Shown here piece by piece: positions 1 to 12,933 of a stretch of 64,000 nt of DNA. The stretch's first letter is position 1; every line of letters begins with the position of its first letter. The notes under the pieces are model-generated. The model saw only the letters and a program-made list of their open reading frames with translations. It did not search any database and was not told where the DNA came from. Source of the DNA: Prosapia bicincta (Eukaryota > Arthropoda > Insecta > Hemiptera > Cercopidae); the NCBI GenBank assembly GCA_036971475.1, contig JBAIZL010000008.1, forward strand, positions 4,128,501-4,192,500. Direction: 5' to 3'. The translations under genes and the position numbers were made by a program.

Positions 1-1935
1 AAAATATATAATTATGGAAGGAATTGTAAATACCAGAACATGATTTATTGTTACTATATGTTAGAATTGTTAAAGAATTGTTGATTGAATGTTAGTTATA
101 AGTATATTATATTGTTAGAAGATAAGTTAAGTAATATGTAGCTTGAAGTTTTCAGCTCAGTATTTGATTGTTAAAGAATTCAGATAAAATTGTGTCGTAG
201 GAATTAAGTATAAATGGACAGTTATAAAAGTAGTAAAGACAATGGACAATAAGTTAGCCAAAGTGTTGAGGTACTTACTCAATAAAAAATGTGTTTAATT
301 AATTATTAAATAAAATGTACAATTAGGAAATAAATGTCAATTTAAATTTAATTTAAAAAAAAATATGTATATTTAATCAAGCTTGTAAAATGTAAAGAAT
401 GTGTAATGTAGATATTAGGAATATTTTTTTTATTTAAATTAAATTAGGGGACATTGTAACATTTATAGAATGGGCTATATAATATTATTTAAGAATTGGA
501 AGAATATATTAGAAATAACTCACACAAAATTTAAAAAGAAATTCATTAAAAGATTGATTAGATTAAATAGAAACTAATTTTAGGTAAAAGCCTAGAAAGG
601 TTATAAAACGGTTGTAACATATAAATAAGATATTTGAACTGTAAATACATAAAGAAATTTGTTGTATCAAATAAAATTTAAAACAAGATAATCTAATAAT
701 AATTATATTCAAACAAAATTGTAAATATTAGTAACATAGGGAATAAGTAATTACTTGAAGGAAAAAGTGAAAAACGATTGTAAACAATGAAAGGTTATGT
801 TCTATGAATTCGGCTCAAAACACACACAATTCTAATTATTACAAAAGTAAAACACAAAGACACTTCACACACTAATAATAGTAATTAAATAAACACTGGA
901 AGGTTTGTTAAGGATCGGAAAATTGAAACATTATGTTAACAAAATTAAAACTGGTGAAAACAAGCGTGTTATTGCATCAGCTGTAAAAACAAATGGAAGT
1001 AGGTCAGAGACAGTCGACTCTAGTGGGAAGGAATCGAACTAAATTATAATCGATATGATTTTTTTTTAAGAAGGAGAAGCCGCCATATTAAAAAAACATA
1101 CAATTGTTTAAAATCTAAGGACGCGTAGTTAGAGTCAGTTTGGCGTGGGACGCCGAGTAAGGTAGCGAATCTGCCAGGACCAGTCAAAATTCTATTTATT
1201 AGAAACTTCGTCAAAATTATACAGATTTGTGAAGAAACTTTACAAGATTAAACAGGGATAAGTAAATTGAAAGAGTTAATAAAGTGTAAATATAATTTAA
1301 AGGAACTAAAACGAATTTAAGTGTGTAAAAAGTGAAATTTGAAGAGAACGGAATCTTACGTAAGCTACCTGCAGAATTTCGGTATTTGATAAGTTAAGTA
1401 TATATAGCGCTATAAAAAATAAACTTTAGTGGACTCTTAAGATTATCAGGAAGTTTAAAATTGTACATTAGAATATCTTGTGATTAATAGTAATAAGATC
1501 ATAATCCAGTTCAAATAGTTTCGCCTTTTTGCTCATTACAAATTAAAGTTTTTCCATCAGGAAAATATTTATTAAAACAAATTTCAAAATTTAATATTGT
1601 TTTTTCAAAATTTATTTAATTAACAAAAGAAGTAAAAATATAGCCCATGCTATAAACCCCGAGATAGTAAGAGATCTTAAAATTAGCCTAGAGTATATGA
1701 AAATTTGTAACTAAAAATCAAAGAAAGTGAGTTTCGTATATTGTGTTAAAATTTGTTAAGTTTATTTTTGTTCTGTTTTATGTTTAAATGTTGAAATAAG
1801 AAATGTTATAATAAAGAATTATGAATTGTTCCTGAGTAGTTTTTTGTTTTGTTTTAAATAGAAATTTGATATCATCAATAAAATAAAAATTTAATAGAAA
1901 AAAAAATTAATTGTAAAGAGTTTTATAAATACTTT
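1..1935. other. AT-rich non-coding stretch
   Basis: No open frame of note, no terminal repeats and no recognisable protein similarity. It might be the 5' non-coding part of the Penelope-like relic that follows, but nothing seen proves this. Confidence 0.5.

Positions 1936-1937
<2 letters not shown>

Positions 1938-2013
<76 letters not shown>
1938..2013. repeat. (TA)n microsatellite
   Basis: About 75 bp of pure alternating TA just upstream of the Penelope-like relic. Confidence 0.97.
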
Positions 2014-2015
<2 letters not shown>

Positions 2016-2148
2016 AATTTCTATAATATGAATCCAAATTTTAATTAGTGGCTGTTTAGAAAAATAATCATTCTGATAAACTTTTCATTTTATGAAGTAG
2101 TGGATTGTAAGTTTCTTTTTAAAATTACTATTGTAATTTTAAATAAAG

Positions 2149-3632
2149 ATGATTATGTTAATCGAGTTAATAATTTGTTTAAAAGAAGAAATTTTTATGA
2201 AATTAAAAAAGAATCCTTTAAACAAATTTGTAAAAGAAACAGCAAATATTATTAAAAGTTGTAATTTAGTTATTCCAAAAAATGAAATTTATAAATTTAA
2301 TGTTTCAAATGCGGTTCTACCTAGGTTATATTGCCTCCCAAGATACACAAAAAAGGTAATTTTATGAGACCGATAGTTTTGGGAATTGACTAACCAACTT
2401 ATCTTTTGTCAAAATGGTTAAATAAAGTTTTTGGAAATTTTAAATTTAATATAGAATCCAGCTCAATAAAAAATACAGGAGAGTTTATAAACAGATTGAA
2501 AAATATTGAATTGACATATGACGAAATTCTTGTTTGACATTTGTTCACTCTTCCCAAGCATACCCGTTGCTGAAACATTAATTTTGTTAAAAGAATTTTT
2601 AATTGAAAATAATATAGAGATTAATGAAGTTAACCAATATGTAAAATTAACTAAATGTTTGTATGACACAGAACTATTTTTCATTTAACAATGTATTTTA
2701 CCAACAAAAAGATGGTACAGCTATGGGGAATAGTTTATCACCTTTCATAGCCGAACTTTTATGAAAAATTTTTAAAAGGAATTAAGAAACAAACTCCCGT
2801 ATTTTCCTAGAGTATGGATTAGATATGTAGATGATGTTTTCGCAATTTTTAATACTAAAGAGTTTAACGTAGAACATTTTTTATTATTAATTAACAATGA
2901 ACATAGAAACATAAAATTTGCTTTTGAAATAGAGCATAATAAATGTTTACCGTTTCTTGATGTATTATGTTTTAGAAATAATAATAAAATTGATTTTGAT
3001 ATATATCGGAAACATACAAATAACGATAGATATATCCCGGTACATTCTAACCATTGTAAATCCCATAAATTAGCAGTTTTTAATACTATGGTTAATAGAT
3101 TAATAAAGTTTAGAAACGATTCTACTAACTTAATAACACAACAAAAAATTATTAAAAATCAATACATTACCCTACCATTCGATATGGATTTAACAAAGGG
3201 TTTAGAAAAAGTTTTTAAACTGGTAAATTTAAAAGTACCTTACAAAAGCTTAAATAGCCTAAAAAATGTATTAAGTAACGCAAAAGATAAAATAAAGATG
3301 ATAGATAAATCTGGGATTTATAAAATAAATTGTAATTCATGTAGTAAAATTTATATTGGCCAAACAAAAAAAAAATGTTAATCAGATTTAGTAAACATAT
3401 TAGCCATATAAAATTTCAACGACCTGAAAAATCTAGTATTGCAGAACATATTCTAAACACTAAATACACTTTAGAATTAAATGATCTCAAATTATTGAAA
3501 AATGTTAATTCAAAAGGTTTATTGAATAGTTTTGAAAGTTTGTACATTCACAAATATAACGAAAATAATTTATTAAATTGTGATAAAGGACCTATCCCTA
3601 AATCTCAGTTATATTCATTAATTAGGAGATAG
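2149..3632 (+). pseudogene. Penelope-like element (PLE) RT + GIY-YIG ORF, decayed (copy 1)
   Basis: Broken ORF of a Penelope-type retroelement read in several frames. Seen in order: LFPSIPVAETL (2540-2575); a DGTAMGNSLSPFIAELF-like block (about 2710-2760); WIRYVDDVFAIF with the catalytic YVDD (2816-2850); an IKFAFEIEHNKCLPFLDVLC block (about 2910-2970); and a C-terminal GIY-YIG endonuclease, SGIYKINCNSCSKIYIGQT (3310-3367). Frameshifts and stops occur near 2366, 2560, 2700 and at the A-run near 3370. The tail to about 3632 continues in another frame. Not functional. Confidence 0.85.
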
Positions 3633-3874
3633 TTATAATCTTTTTTGTTAATAAATAATATTATTGTTTTTTAGTAAAATTGAAATAGTTATAACGGTAA
3701 CTCTTCACCACGGAAGTTGAAAGACCAGACCAAGTTGCAGAGGGGGGAATTTACTGCAACGTGATTGACTAGGCTAGTTTTTTAAAAAGGGGGCGTGGCG
3801 AAGTAGTTACCAGTTTATGCCTATATATTTGATGTAGTATGTTGTTTAAAGTTAGTTGTATTTTTTAAATACCT

Positions 3875-3905
3875 CTGAAGATGATTGCTGTACAATTGAA
3901 ATGTA
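3875..3905 (+). ncRNA. hammerhead-like motif 3' of PLE copy 1
   Basis: CTGAAGA, a small stem (ATTG / CAAT around loop CTGTA), then GAAA, about 240 bp past the PLE ORF. PLEs are known to carry hammerhead ribozymes in their terminal repeats. CTGAAGA departs from the CTGATGA core, so activity is doubtful. Confidence 0.4.
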
Positions 3906-4562
3906 CATAAGGTTTAAATAAAAGTTATTTGTGGTTTAAAGGTTTTATTTATTTTTAAAAAAAAAATTACTAATTTTGTTGTATCCTCTTTTATACTAAT
4001 TGCATTCTTTTCAGCTTGATATGTAACATCTCAGAAAACAGTGTCTCTGTACCAATTATTCTCATTGTCTAAAATACAAGTTTCTTTATTAATGTAAGTA
4101 ATGACAGAGTTTCTCAGTACACTACAGTCAGTATTGTTGGTGGTTTGTATTTTATTCCAGTCACCAGTTATTTATTTTTCATCTTGTATTTTTTCATAAT
4201 TATTGGATATTATATTATTTACGCTTTTTTGTAAGATGTGGTTGCTTTTGAGTATGTTATCATATGAGATATATGGTTTTAATTTTCCTTATAAATGTGA
4301 TTAAATATGTTATACAGTTTACAATGTAACATGTCAGTTGATATTGTTATTATTAATCTTAAACTATGGGTCAGTTTTTGTAATTTTCAACAGTACTCTT
4401 AATTTTTATAGATAAGACTAACAAATACTTTGTACAAGTTAATTCTGTTGTATTTTTAAAAAAATACTAGGTGTTGTCATTTATTTAACTCAACATTGTT
4501 ATAATTATTTCTGAATTAATTTGATAATTTTAATATATTAATTTCATGTATATACTTTAGGC

Positions 4563-4602
4563 CTGATGAAGATGGTAAACTAAATGTCGAAACATTGCCG
4601 TT
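4563..4602 (+). ncRNA. hammerhead-like motif, isolated PLE terminus
   Basis: CTGATGA, a weak stem II (GAT.. / ..GTC), GAAAC, a short loop and GTT, followed by AT-rich DNA typical of PLE ends. No PLE coding sequence is adjacent, so this is probably a solo terminal fragment. Helix I pairing is not evident. Confidence 0.4.
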
Positions 4603-4624
4603 ATTTTAAAAATAAATTTTATTG

Positions 4625-5640
4625 GAATTTATATCAACCGTCTTCTATTAATATCAAGACTTCTTGGTGTGTGTGTTAATTTGTAATATTAGTGTTGATA
4701 ATTTAATCACATCTCAGTATCTGCTGGTATACAACTATATGATTCTGAGACTTCACCAGACCTGGCCTAATTACTGTGGGAGAAATCTTTATACCTACAG
4801 GTATAGTAATACAGGTAATTAATAAAATTAAACTACTCGTAGTTTATTTATAGAGATGTCAGGAGCCACGATACAACTACTACAGCCTTCCCTAATTGGG
4901 AAAGGTTGTGTTTAGCATTACAAGTCAATTTAGCGCTATATTCCTTGATATCCACTCAATGCATGTGACGGTTATTTAATTAATCCCTTGTTTTGTTTTC
5001 TATGTCTGCATAAACAACTAATAACATACATTTCTTATTGTCTAAATAGTAAAAGCAGACTTGCTGTGCATCTGGAAAATACCACATGCCCAGTCTCCTA
5101 TAAATTGTTACAGTCTGTATCAGTGTATAGCACAGTTTTTTGTGCATATTTTGGTGTCTTACCTTTTTTTTACATGTTTTAATTCCAAATTTAAAAATTG
5201 TTTAAATTCTATAGGCCTAACCATTAAGGAAAGCTCGTAAAAGTGGCTTGGTCTAAGAGAATAGACTGCAGAAAACCTGTCTATAGGTTTTCCTTTATGT
5301 AACTCTTGTTTAGACTTTAGTAGTATACAACAATTTTTTGTTCCTGTGAACATTTAACATTTGTCCCTAAGTCATATGGTTCAGGACCTGCAAAGAGTGA
5401 AACTGAGGAGCAAAAGTTTTTCCCAAACAAAAAACTTTATTGTGGTTAAAGGTATGTTGGAATTATTTCATTATTCTTTAGTTCATAATGAAAAGCATGA
5501 TACATAATAGCATATTTTATGCTTATGTCATATTTTTTAATGAATTTTTAAAAAGCTTTACAGCTGAACTACTGTGCCATTTTAAAAAATACGATTCTCA
5601 GCTTAAGAGTTTAAGGATTAATGAATAATTCTACGGCCAT
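4625..5640. other. non-coding stretch, nothing recognised
   Basis: AT-rich DNA with only short chance open frames; no terminal repeats or protein similarity seen. Confidence 0.5.
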
Positions 5641-6803
5641 TGTAATTTTTTAGTTAAGAACCGATTTGATAGTCTTTGAACTAACTCAGACAAGCGATAG
5701 TCAAATAGAACCAAAAATTCTGATTCCTTTGAGTTTCTATTTGACAGGTGAGATGTTAAATATTTGTGAACATTTTTTTAGAATGAAATATACCAGTAAA
5801 AAAACTGTCAAGAGAAAAAAAACCTGTACGATATCATGCCGCATTATTGAGAGATTTGTTATTCATATCATTCATTATAACTCAGATGAGAATAAAACAA
5901 TACTTGTTTTATTATAACAGCAATTCAACTATTTACCAAACAACTAGAGAAACAATCTTTCTTTTTCTAGTTTGGGTAAAAGTTTTTAAGTGGGTTTGCT
6001 TCCATTAGATGTTTAAATAAATCTATATGAAAAGTCATTTTCAAAAACAATTTCCAAGAATCTAAATGGCATTAAAAATGTGTACCGATGCCTTTACATG
6101 TTAATTAAAAAATATTTTTTTAATAGTAAATTATTAATTAAATAATAAATATATTTGAAATTATTTTAATTATAAAGTTTTTTTACAAATGTGGAATGAA
6201 TAATTATTAGTTGGATGATTGTTAGCAGGAACAACTGCTAAGCTTGAAATGATAAGCAGCACTTTTTCATTTAGTAATTTTTTTTACTAATGATTAGAAT
6301 TAATCAATTAAGAAATAATAAATTAGCTCAACATAATAATTCAGTTCCTGCCACCAATTAATTTACAACTAATCCGGACCATGTGGGTCGCTTGAAATGC
6401 AAATAATTTCATTTCACAGAAAACAACTAGAATTGAGTAAATATATTTTTTTTTTCAATGAAAGTTTATATCATTTGTAGTATTATTAAGGTTCATCATT
6501 GCTTGACAATGGAGACTATCATAATTTCATAAAATCTTCCAAACTGAAGAGTTTTGTATTTATCTATTGGAGGACGAATGTACTCACAGTAATCACTTGT
6601 TTTTACCTTCTGTAACACAGAAACAGATTATATTAAAATATTTTCATAAACTAAATTAATATTTTACAAGGTAATGTGTCAAACAGTCACAAGGTGACTG
6701 TATTATGGTTAATATGAGTTAGTGATTAAAGAAGAAAATAAAGGATTCGCGTAGGACCTACTGAAGAAACATACCTTTGTAATGACCCCACTTCATACTC
6801 AAA
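5640..6803 (-). repeat. segmental duplication carrying NTE exon copy E' (partner 25976-28120)
   Basis: This stretch matches 25976-28120 through exon E and both intron flanks. Shared words include CTTTGAACTAACTCAGACA at the left and TGACCCCACTT at the right. The partner copy holds an extra 902-bp mariner that is absent here. The segment lies about 11 kb beyond the NTE stop codon. At its right edge it meets a hAT-like end, where similarity to the partner stops. Confidence 0.85.
6520..6609 (-). pseudogene. NTE exon copy E' with lost splice donor
   Basis: Near-copy of exon [21 protein letters not shown] then [10 protein letters not shown]. It is open and keeps a good acceptor (TTACAG), but the donor GT has become AT (ATTATG|ATAGTC), and it lies far outside the gene. 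Most likely a pseudo-exon carried by the segmental duplication. Confidence 0.75.
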
Positions 6804-7227
6804 CAGGGGTTTCCAAACTTTTGGATACCATGCCACCTTCTCTTGAAATGAAATCCTCCCACTCAGCTCCACACTGAATACATAAATAAATGGTATAAAC
6901 ATATGAAAAATCATCCAACATGTATATTGAAAACAATTTATATATTTATACATAATTTCACAAGAAACAATATAAACATTCAAGTTATAATTTATAAGGT
7001 AAATGTTAACTGATAAAAGAAAAATCGGTTATCTAGATGGATGAGCTTGCATTTTACACTGGCATGCATACTTGAGGTTGTATTTTAGTAAGAATACAAT
7101 CCAAATCATTAGCAACATCAAGTTTGTTACTTTAATATTAAATACATTTAATTTATCTTATTATTTTCCAACTGGATTTGCGCCTCCCCTGAATTGTCTT
7201 TGCAACCCTTTGTTTGGGAACTCATGC
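6804..7227. mobile_element. probable hAT-like non-autonomous relic
   Basis: Left end CAGGGGTTTCCAAACTTTTGG; the right end reads CATGAGTTCCCAAACAAAGG on the opposite strand: imperfect inverted ends of the hAT CAGNGGT...CAAAC type. A target duplication is not clear. The element marks the point where the E' segmental duplication stops matching its partner. Confidence 0.45.
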
Positions 7228-7252
7228 TCTAATAGGTAACTTCAATTTCTTG

Positions 7253-8165
7253 AATTTTGTAGTCCATTACGTTCAGTGAATCTTATTAATCGTTTAAACA
7301 ATAGTTTATGACTATCCTAACATTAAATTTGTTAAAACTTACTTAGACAGAATGTTTTTGATCACTATGTGTCAATCTTCATCAGTTTCTTCTGCTTGGA
7401 GATGTCGAGTCAATCGGTGACGGTTTTAAAGGTAGGTTTTCTATAGTATCCACAACACCTCAAACCACCCTATCCAACACAAACACGCTGCCTTCAGATC
7501 CATGCTCCATAGACTTAAAGAAGTCCCAATGACCACAGAAAACATAAACAAAGAACTAGACACAATTAAATATTTAGTATACACAAATGGATACACCACC
7601 ACAATAATAGACAAACTATGGTACAAAATACAAAAAAACACTAAAATTAACACTACAGACAGGGAAAACAAATACATCACAGTACCATACATAAACAAAA
7701 CAACAAACAAAATAGCCCGCAAATTTCAAAAAATAGGATACAAAATAGCATACAAAAATAATAAGTTACAATACAACACAACACCAACAACAAAGATAAA
7801 CTACAAGCACCATGCATATACAAACTGAACTGCGACGAATGTAACAAATTCTACATTGGATAAACAGGTCGCAGCTTTAAACAAAGAGTTGAGGAACACA
7901 AACAGAACACCAACTCAACATTTCAGACACACAAATTACAAACATATTAAACGAACAAACACAATACAATTCACACATACTCTGATATCTATCGATACTA
8001 TCGAAAACCTACCTTTAAAACGGTCACCGCTTGACCCAATATCTCCAAGCAGAACACACTGATGAAGATCGGCACATAGCGATCGAAAAATGTTCTGTCT
8101 CAGTAGGTTTTAACAAATTTACTAAATTTAAAGTTTGGATAGTCTTAAACTATTGTTTAAGTGAT
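7253..8165 (+). mobile_element. Penelope-like element copy 2, 5'-truncated with inverted terminal part
   Basis: Bounded by an imperfect 15-16-bp target duplication (TAACTTCAATTTCTTG at 7237-7252, TAACTCAGTTTCTTG at 8166-8180). The first about 195 bp are an inverted copy of the element's own 3' region; the rest runs on the plus strand. It encodes a PLE C-terminus with frameshifts: [46 protein letters not shown], then a broken GIY-YIG ([13 protein letters not shown] near 7828-7860). Same family as the 49-kb copy. Confidence 0.85.
8059..8099 (+). ncRNA. hammerhead-like ribozyme motif in PLE copy 2
   Basis: CTGATGA, A, perfect 5-bp stem II GATCG/CGATC closing loop GCACATAG, then GAAA and a short segment ending TGTC. 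This is the hammerhead core layout, in the place where PLEs carry it. The 49-kb family member has the same motif. Helix III would be very short, as reported for PLE hammerheads. Confidence 0.6.
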
Positions 8166-8373
8166 TAACTCAGTTTCTTGTAGCACAAAAAAGAGGAACA
8201 ATGTTTTTGTGACACAGCACTGTACTATGAGTAGTTATCTTTCCTCTTGAGTACAGTAAGGACCTTGGCCTTTTGTTTATGTACAAAAGCTCTTCAAAGT
8301 AGCTATTGTAATAGAAAATCTCATCAGTTATGAGTTACATACTCTTAATCAATTTCTCAAAACATAAAGGCAG

Positions 8374-8603
8374 CAGACATTCTCCATAAAGCTTAAAGTG
8401 TTATAGACCTTGTGTGATGAATAAAGTCTAGAGGTGTTCTAAAATAGTAGTGTCGTATGTTTAAAAGTGGATGAAAGAATTGGCTACCCAGACATTCTCC
8501 ATAAAGCTTAAAGTGTTATAGACCTTGTGTGATGAATAAAGTCTAGAGGTGTTCTAAAATAGTAGTGTCGTATGTTTAAAAGTGGATGAAAGAATTGGCT
8601 ACC
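8374..8603. repeat. 115-bp perfect tandem duplication
   Basis: Two adjacent copies of a 115-bp segment starting CAGACATTCTCC and ending GAATTGGCTACC, with no difference seen between them. This implies a very recent duplication or an assembly artefact. Confidence 0.9.
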
Positions 8604-10095
8604 CGAGTATAGTCAACTCATATCTAAAGATTGGTGAAAAGTTATTGAAAACCATCAGTTTATCATATAAGATCTTTCTAAAAATTCTCATGTTTCTGCA
8701 GAATTTTATCTCCGGAGGATGTTTCACAAAATAACTTGCTTACAAGAAAATTCTGTTTTTGTCACTTTAAAAGCGTTTAACTCCTATATGGTTCAAGATA
8801 TTGAACATCAGTTTTCAAAACTTCTTTCTTTAGAGATTTTGCATACTAATAATCGTATAGAAATGTAAAACAATTTGAAATTTTTTTCACAAGATACTAA
8901 ATTTTAAATAATTACATTATATTTATATTAGAAAATGAAAAAGGAATAAACAAATGACCTTTTTAAGCTTGATATCATTAACGGTTTAAGAATGATACGC
9001 ATTTAAATTGCTAACAATTCAGCCTGATTTTACATTTCCAGTTAATCACTTTTACATTTTACAATATAAAAGAGATTAATTAAAGTTGAGCCATACTTAG
9101 GTGTATTGTGTTATACAGGGTGGTTCACCAAATGTAATGGACTACAAAATTCAAGAATTTACATTTTCAGGTTTGTATGATGCAAGCCCTTATTAAAACA
9201 ATCATAATCATATCTCTTAAACCCAACAAGATATTTCTTTTATGAAAAAAGAAAAATCTTTATTTTTATCCCCTGTTTTCAGTTTCAAGATAATTTCAAC
9301 AGTCAAAAAATAAGTAATTTTCGACTATTGCAAAATGTCAAGGGGGAGGCCTTCAATTTTGCTTAAATTTCGATGAAAAATCGATTTTTCTGTTATGTAC
9401 ATTAATTATAGCAGCATTTAACATAGAATGATGTGATGCCAATAGTTTTTCAAAGTTTTGTCTAGTTCTTGAGTTATTTTCATTTTTGTATCAGTAATTT
9501 ATTGGAGAAACACACCGACAGTTGCTGAAGCCAAGCGGTTTTATGCGGAACTATAAACAAGATTGCCATATACAGCAGGAAGTCGAAAATTACTCTCGTT
9601 TTCTCTGGCCAAATTACTCTATAGTTTCAGAATATATTTAAAAATTGAACCTAAGGCTATAAAAATATAGGTTTTCCTCTTTCATTTGGTATAAGAACAA
9701 GTTTGTTGTGATGTATATTTGAAAATATGTTATTGATTTAAAACAGTCTTGTATCATGCAAATTGCAAATGTATTTCAAAATTGAGCAAAAGATATAAAA
9801 ATATAGGTTTTCATCTGGTATAAGAACAAGTTTGTTGTGATGAATATTTGAAAATATATTATTGATTTAAAACAGTCTTGTACATGCAAATTGCAAATGT
9901 ATTTCAAAATTGAACAAAAGATATAAAAATATAGGTTTTCCTCATTCATTTGGTGTAAGAATAAGCTTGTTGTGATGAATATTTAAATATATATTATTGA
10001 TTTAAAGCCACCTTGTATCATGCAAATTGCAAATGTAATCTGGGTATTTTTATCACTTTAAGAAACATATAACTCCTAAACCTTTAAGGATATCA

Positions 10096-10827
10096 GCTTA
10101 CATGGGCGCCCATGTATAATTTTATAGAGGGGGCCAAATCTGATACCTGGGGGAATGGGATTCCCTCATGAGAAGGGGGGTCCGGGGAAATGTTGAAAAA
10201 TTAGGGTTAAAATGGTGAGTTTTAAGGCACTTTGAAAAATTCGAAACTTCTAATTTTTACAGGATTTTTGGATCGATTAATTTATTTCTTTATAGAATGA
10301 GTGAATATTCCTTAAAATAATAAAAAATATAATGAAAAGCTTTTTTTTCTTGCATCATTTCATTTATTATAGGATAGGATAGTAACCGACAAATTATTTT
10401 GAGGTTGGAAGTTTTTTAAATATAGGCTATTATTTCAGTTTTATAAGTGGCGTTTTTTTTAAATTTTAACCGAGGCAGACAGTCGAATATCTGATTTTAT
10501 TGGAATATCTCATTAGGTTCAGGGTGTTTGCGTGTTTCAGGAGGAACTGCTCATATAACGCTAAAAATGAGAAAAAATGCTTCGTTAGTGAGTTACGACT
10601 AGCGAAAGATTTCACCTGCAATTCAGTTACCCCTGTGAAATAAATCAATAAATGTATAGGCCCTACTTAAGTAAGCAGATTCAAATTTTATCATCATTAG
10701 GCTTTTTCTATAAATTTGAGCAATTAGGGGTAGTTTTCACTCTTGAAAAAGAATTTTTAGAGGGTCGAAATATTTAACAATTACAATTAGAGTATCAGAC
10801 AATCATTATTTTTAATTCATCTAAAAG
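10096..10827. other. unclassified insertion within the 930-bp repeat array
   Basis: Sequence between two repeat units that does not match the array; it opens with CATGGGCGCCCATG and a G-rich tract. An 88-bp array segment occurs on both sides, so insertion and unequal exchange cannot be told apart. No coding similarity. Confidence 0.4.
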
Positions 10828-12933
10828 AGTCTTGTATCATGCAAATTGCAAACGGAATCTGGCTATTTTTATCACTTTAAAAAGCATATAACTCCTAAAC
10901 CTTTAGGGATATCAGGTTATTATTTTCACAACTTGTTTCTTTAACGATATTTCATCTTTGTAGTTCTATAAAAGCGTAGAAAATCAACGTAATTTTTGTT
11001 TTTCAAAATACCTATATTTGAAACAAAAAAGGTTATATATATCTCAGAAGATGGGGAATCATTAACGTAACAATTTGCGAAAATTTGAGCTGGATATCTT
11101 GAATAGTTTAGGCATTTTACGCGTTTAAAGTGCTTAAAACACAGCCTGATTTTACATTTCCAGGTTTGCACGATGTAAATCTTTTTTAAAACAGTCATAT
11201 ATGTGTACATATTGAATCCAACAACATGTTTCTTATATGAAACGGAAGAAGAAAGTCTATATTTTTTTCCGCGCTTTTCAGATTTAAGATATCTTCACCA
11301 GTCTTTGACTACTCGACCAGAGAAAATAGGTAATTTTCAACTTTTGCAAAATGTCAAGGTGTCCAAGGGAGTCCTTCAATTTTTCTTAAATTTCGATGAA
11401 AAATCGATTTTCTCTGTTCTGTACATGGATAATAGCTGCAGTTAACGCATAATGGCGTGGTGCCAATAGTTTTTCGAAATTTTGTCTAGTTCTTGATTTA
11501 TTTTTATTTTTGTGTCAGTAATTAATTGGTGAAACGCAGTCAGGTGCTGCTGCCAAGCGGTTTTATGCGGAACTATTATAAACAAGATTGCCATATACAG
11601 CATGAAGTCTGAAATTAGTCGTTTTCTCTGGCCAATTACTCTATAACTTTAGTATATATTTCAAAATTGAACAAAAGATATAAAAATATAGGTTTTCCTC
11701 TTTCATTTGGTGTAAGAACAAGCTTGTTGTGATTAATATTTGAAAATATATTATTGATTTAAAACAGTCTTGTATCATGCAAATTGCAAATGTAATCTGG
11801 CTATTTTTATCACTTTAAAAAGCATATAACTCCTAAACCTTTAGGGATATCAGCTTAATATTTTCACAACTTGTTTCTTTAACGATATTTCATCTTTGTA
11901 GTTCTATAAAAGCGTAGGAAATAAACGTAATTTTTTTTTCAAAATACCTATATTTCAAACAAAAAAGGTTATATATATCTCAGAAGATGGGGAATCATTA
12001 ACGTAACAATTTGCGAAAATTTGAGCTGGATATCTTGAATAGTTTAGGCATTTTACGCGTTTAAAGTGCTTAAAACACAGCCTGATTTTACATTTCCAGG
12101 TTTGCATGATGTAAGCCTTTCTTAAAACAGTCATATATGTGTACATATTGAATCCAACAAGATATTTCTTATATGAAACGGAAGAAGAAAGTCTATATTT
12201 TTTTCCGCGCTTTTCAGATTTAAGATATCTTCACCAGTCTTTGACTAATCGACCAGAGAAAATAGGTAATTTTCGACTTTTGCGAATTGTCAAGGGGGAT
12301 GCCTTCAATTTTTCTTAAATTTCGATGAAAAATCGACTTTTCTGTTCTATACATGAATAGTAGCTGCAGTTAACGCAGAATGGCGTGGTGCCAATAGTTT
12401 TTCGAAATTTTGTCTAGTTCTTGAGTTATTTTTATTTTTGTGTTAGTAATTTATTGGCGAAACGCACTGTCAGGTGCTGCTGCCAAGCAGTTTTATGCGG
12501 AACTATTACAAACAAGATTACCTTATACAACACGAAGTCGGCAATTACTCGTTTTCTCTGGCCAATTACTCTAAAACTTTAGAATATATTTCAAAATTGA
12601 ACAAAAGATATAAAAATATAGGTTTTCCTCTTTCATTTAGTATAAGAATAAGCTTGTTGTGATGAATATTTAAAAATATATTATTGATTTAAAACAGCCT
12701 TGTATCATGCAAATTGCAATTGTAGTCTGGGTATTTTCATCACTTTAAGAAGCATATAACTCCTAAATCTTTAAGGTGCCTTCAATTTTTCGTTAATTTC
12801 GATGAAAAATCGGTTTTTCTGTTATATACATGAATTATAGCAGCATTTAACGTAGAATAACGGGGTGCCAATAGTTTTTCAAAAGTTTGTCTAGTTCTTT
12901 AGTTATTTTCATTTTTGTATCAGTCATTTATTG

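Noticed and set aside
6520..6609. E' as a working alternative exon of NTE
   Set aside because: The donor GT is lost and it lies about 11 kb past the stop codon of the gene.
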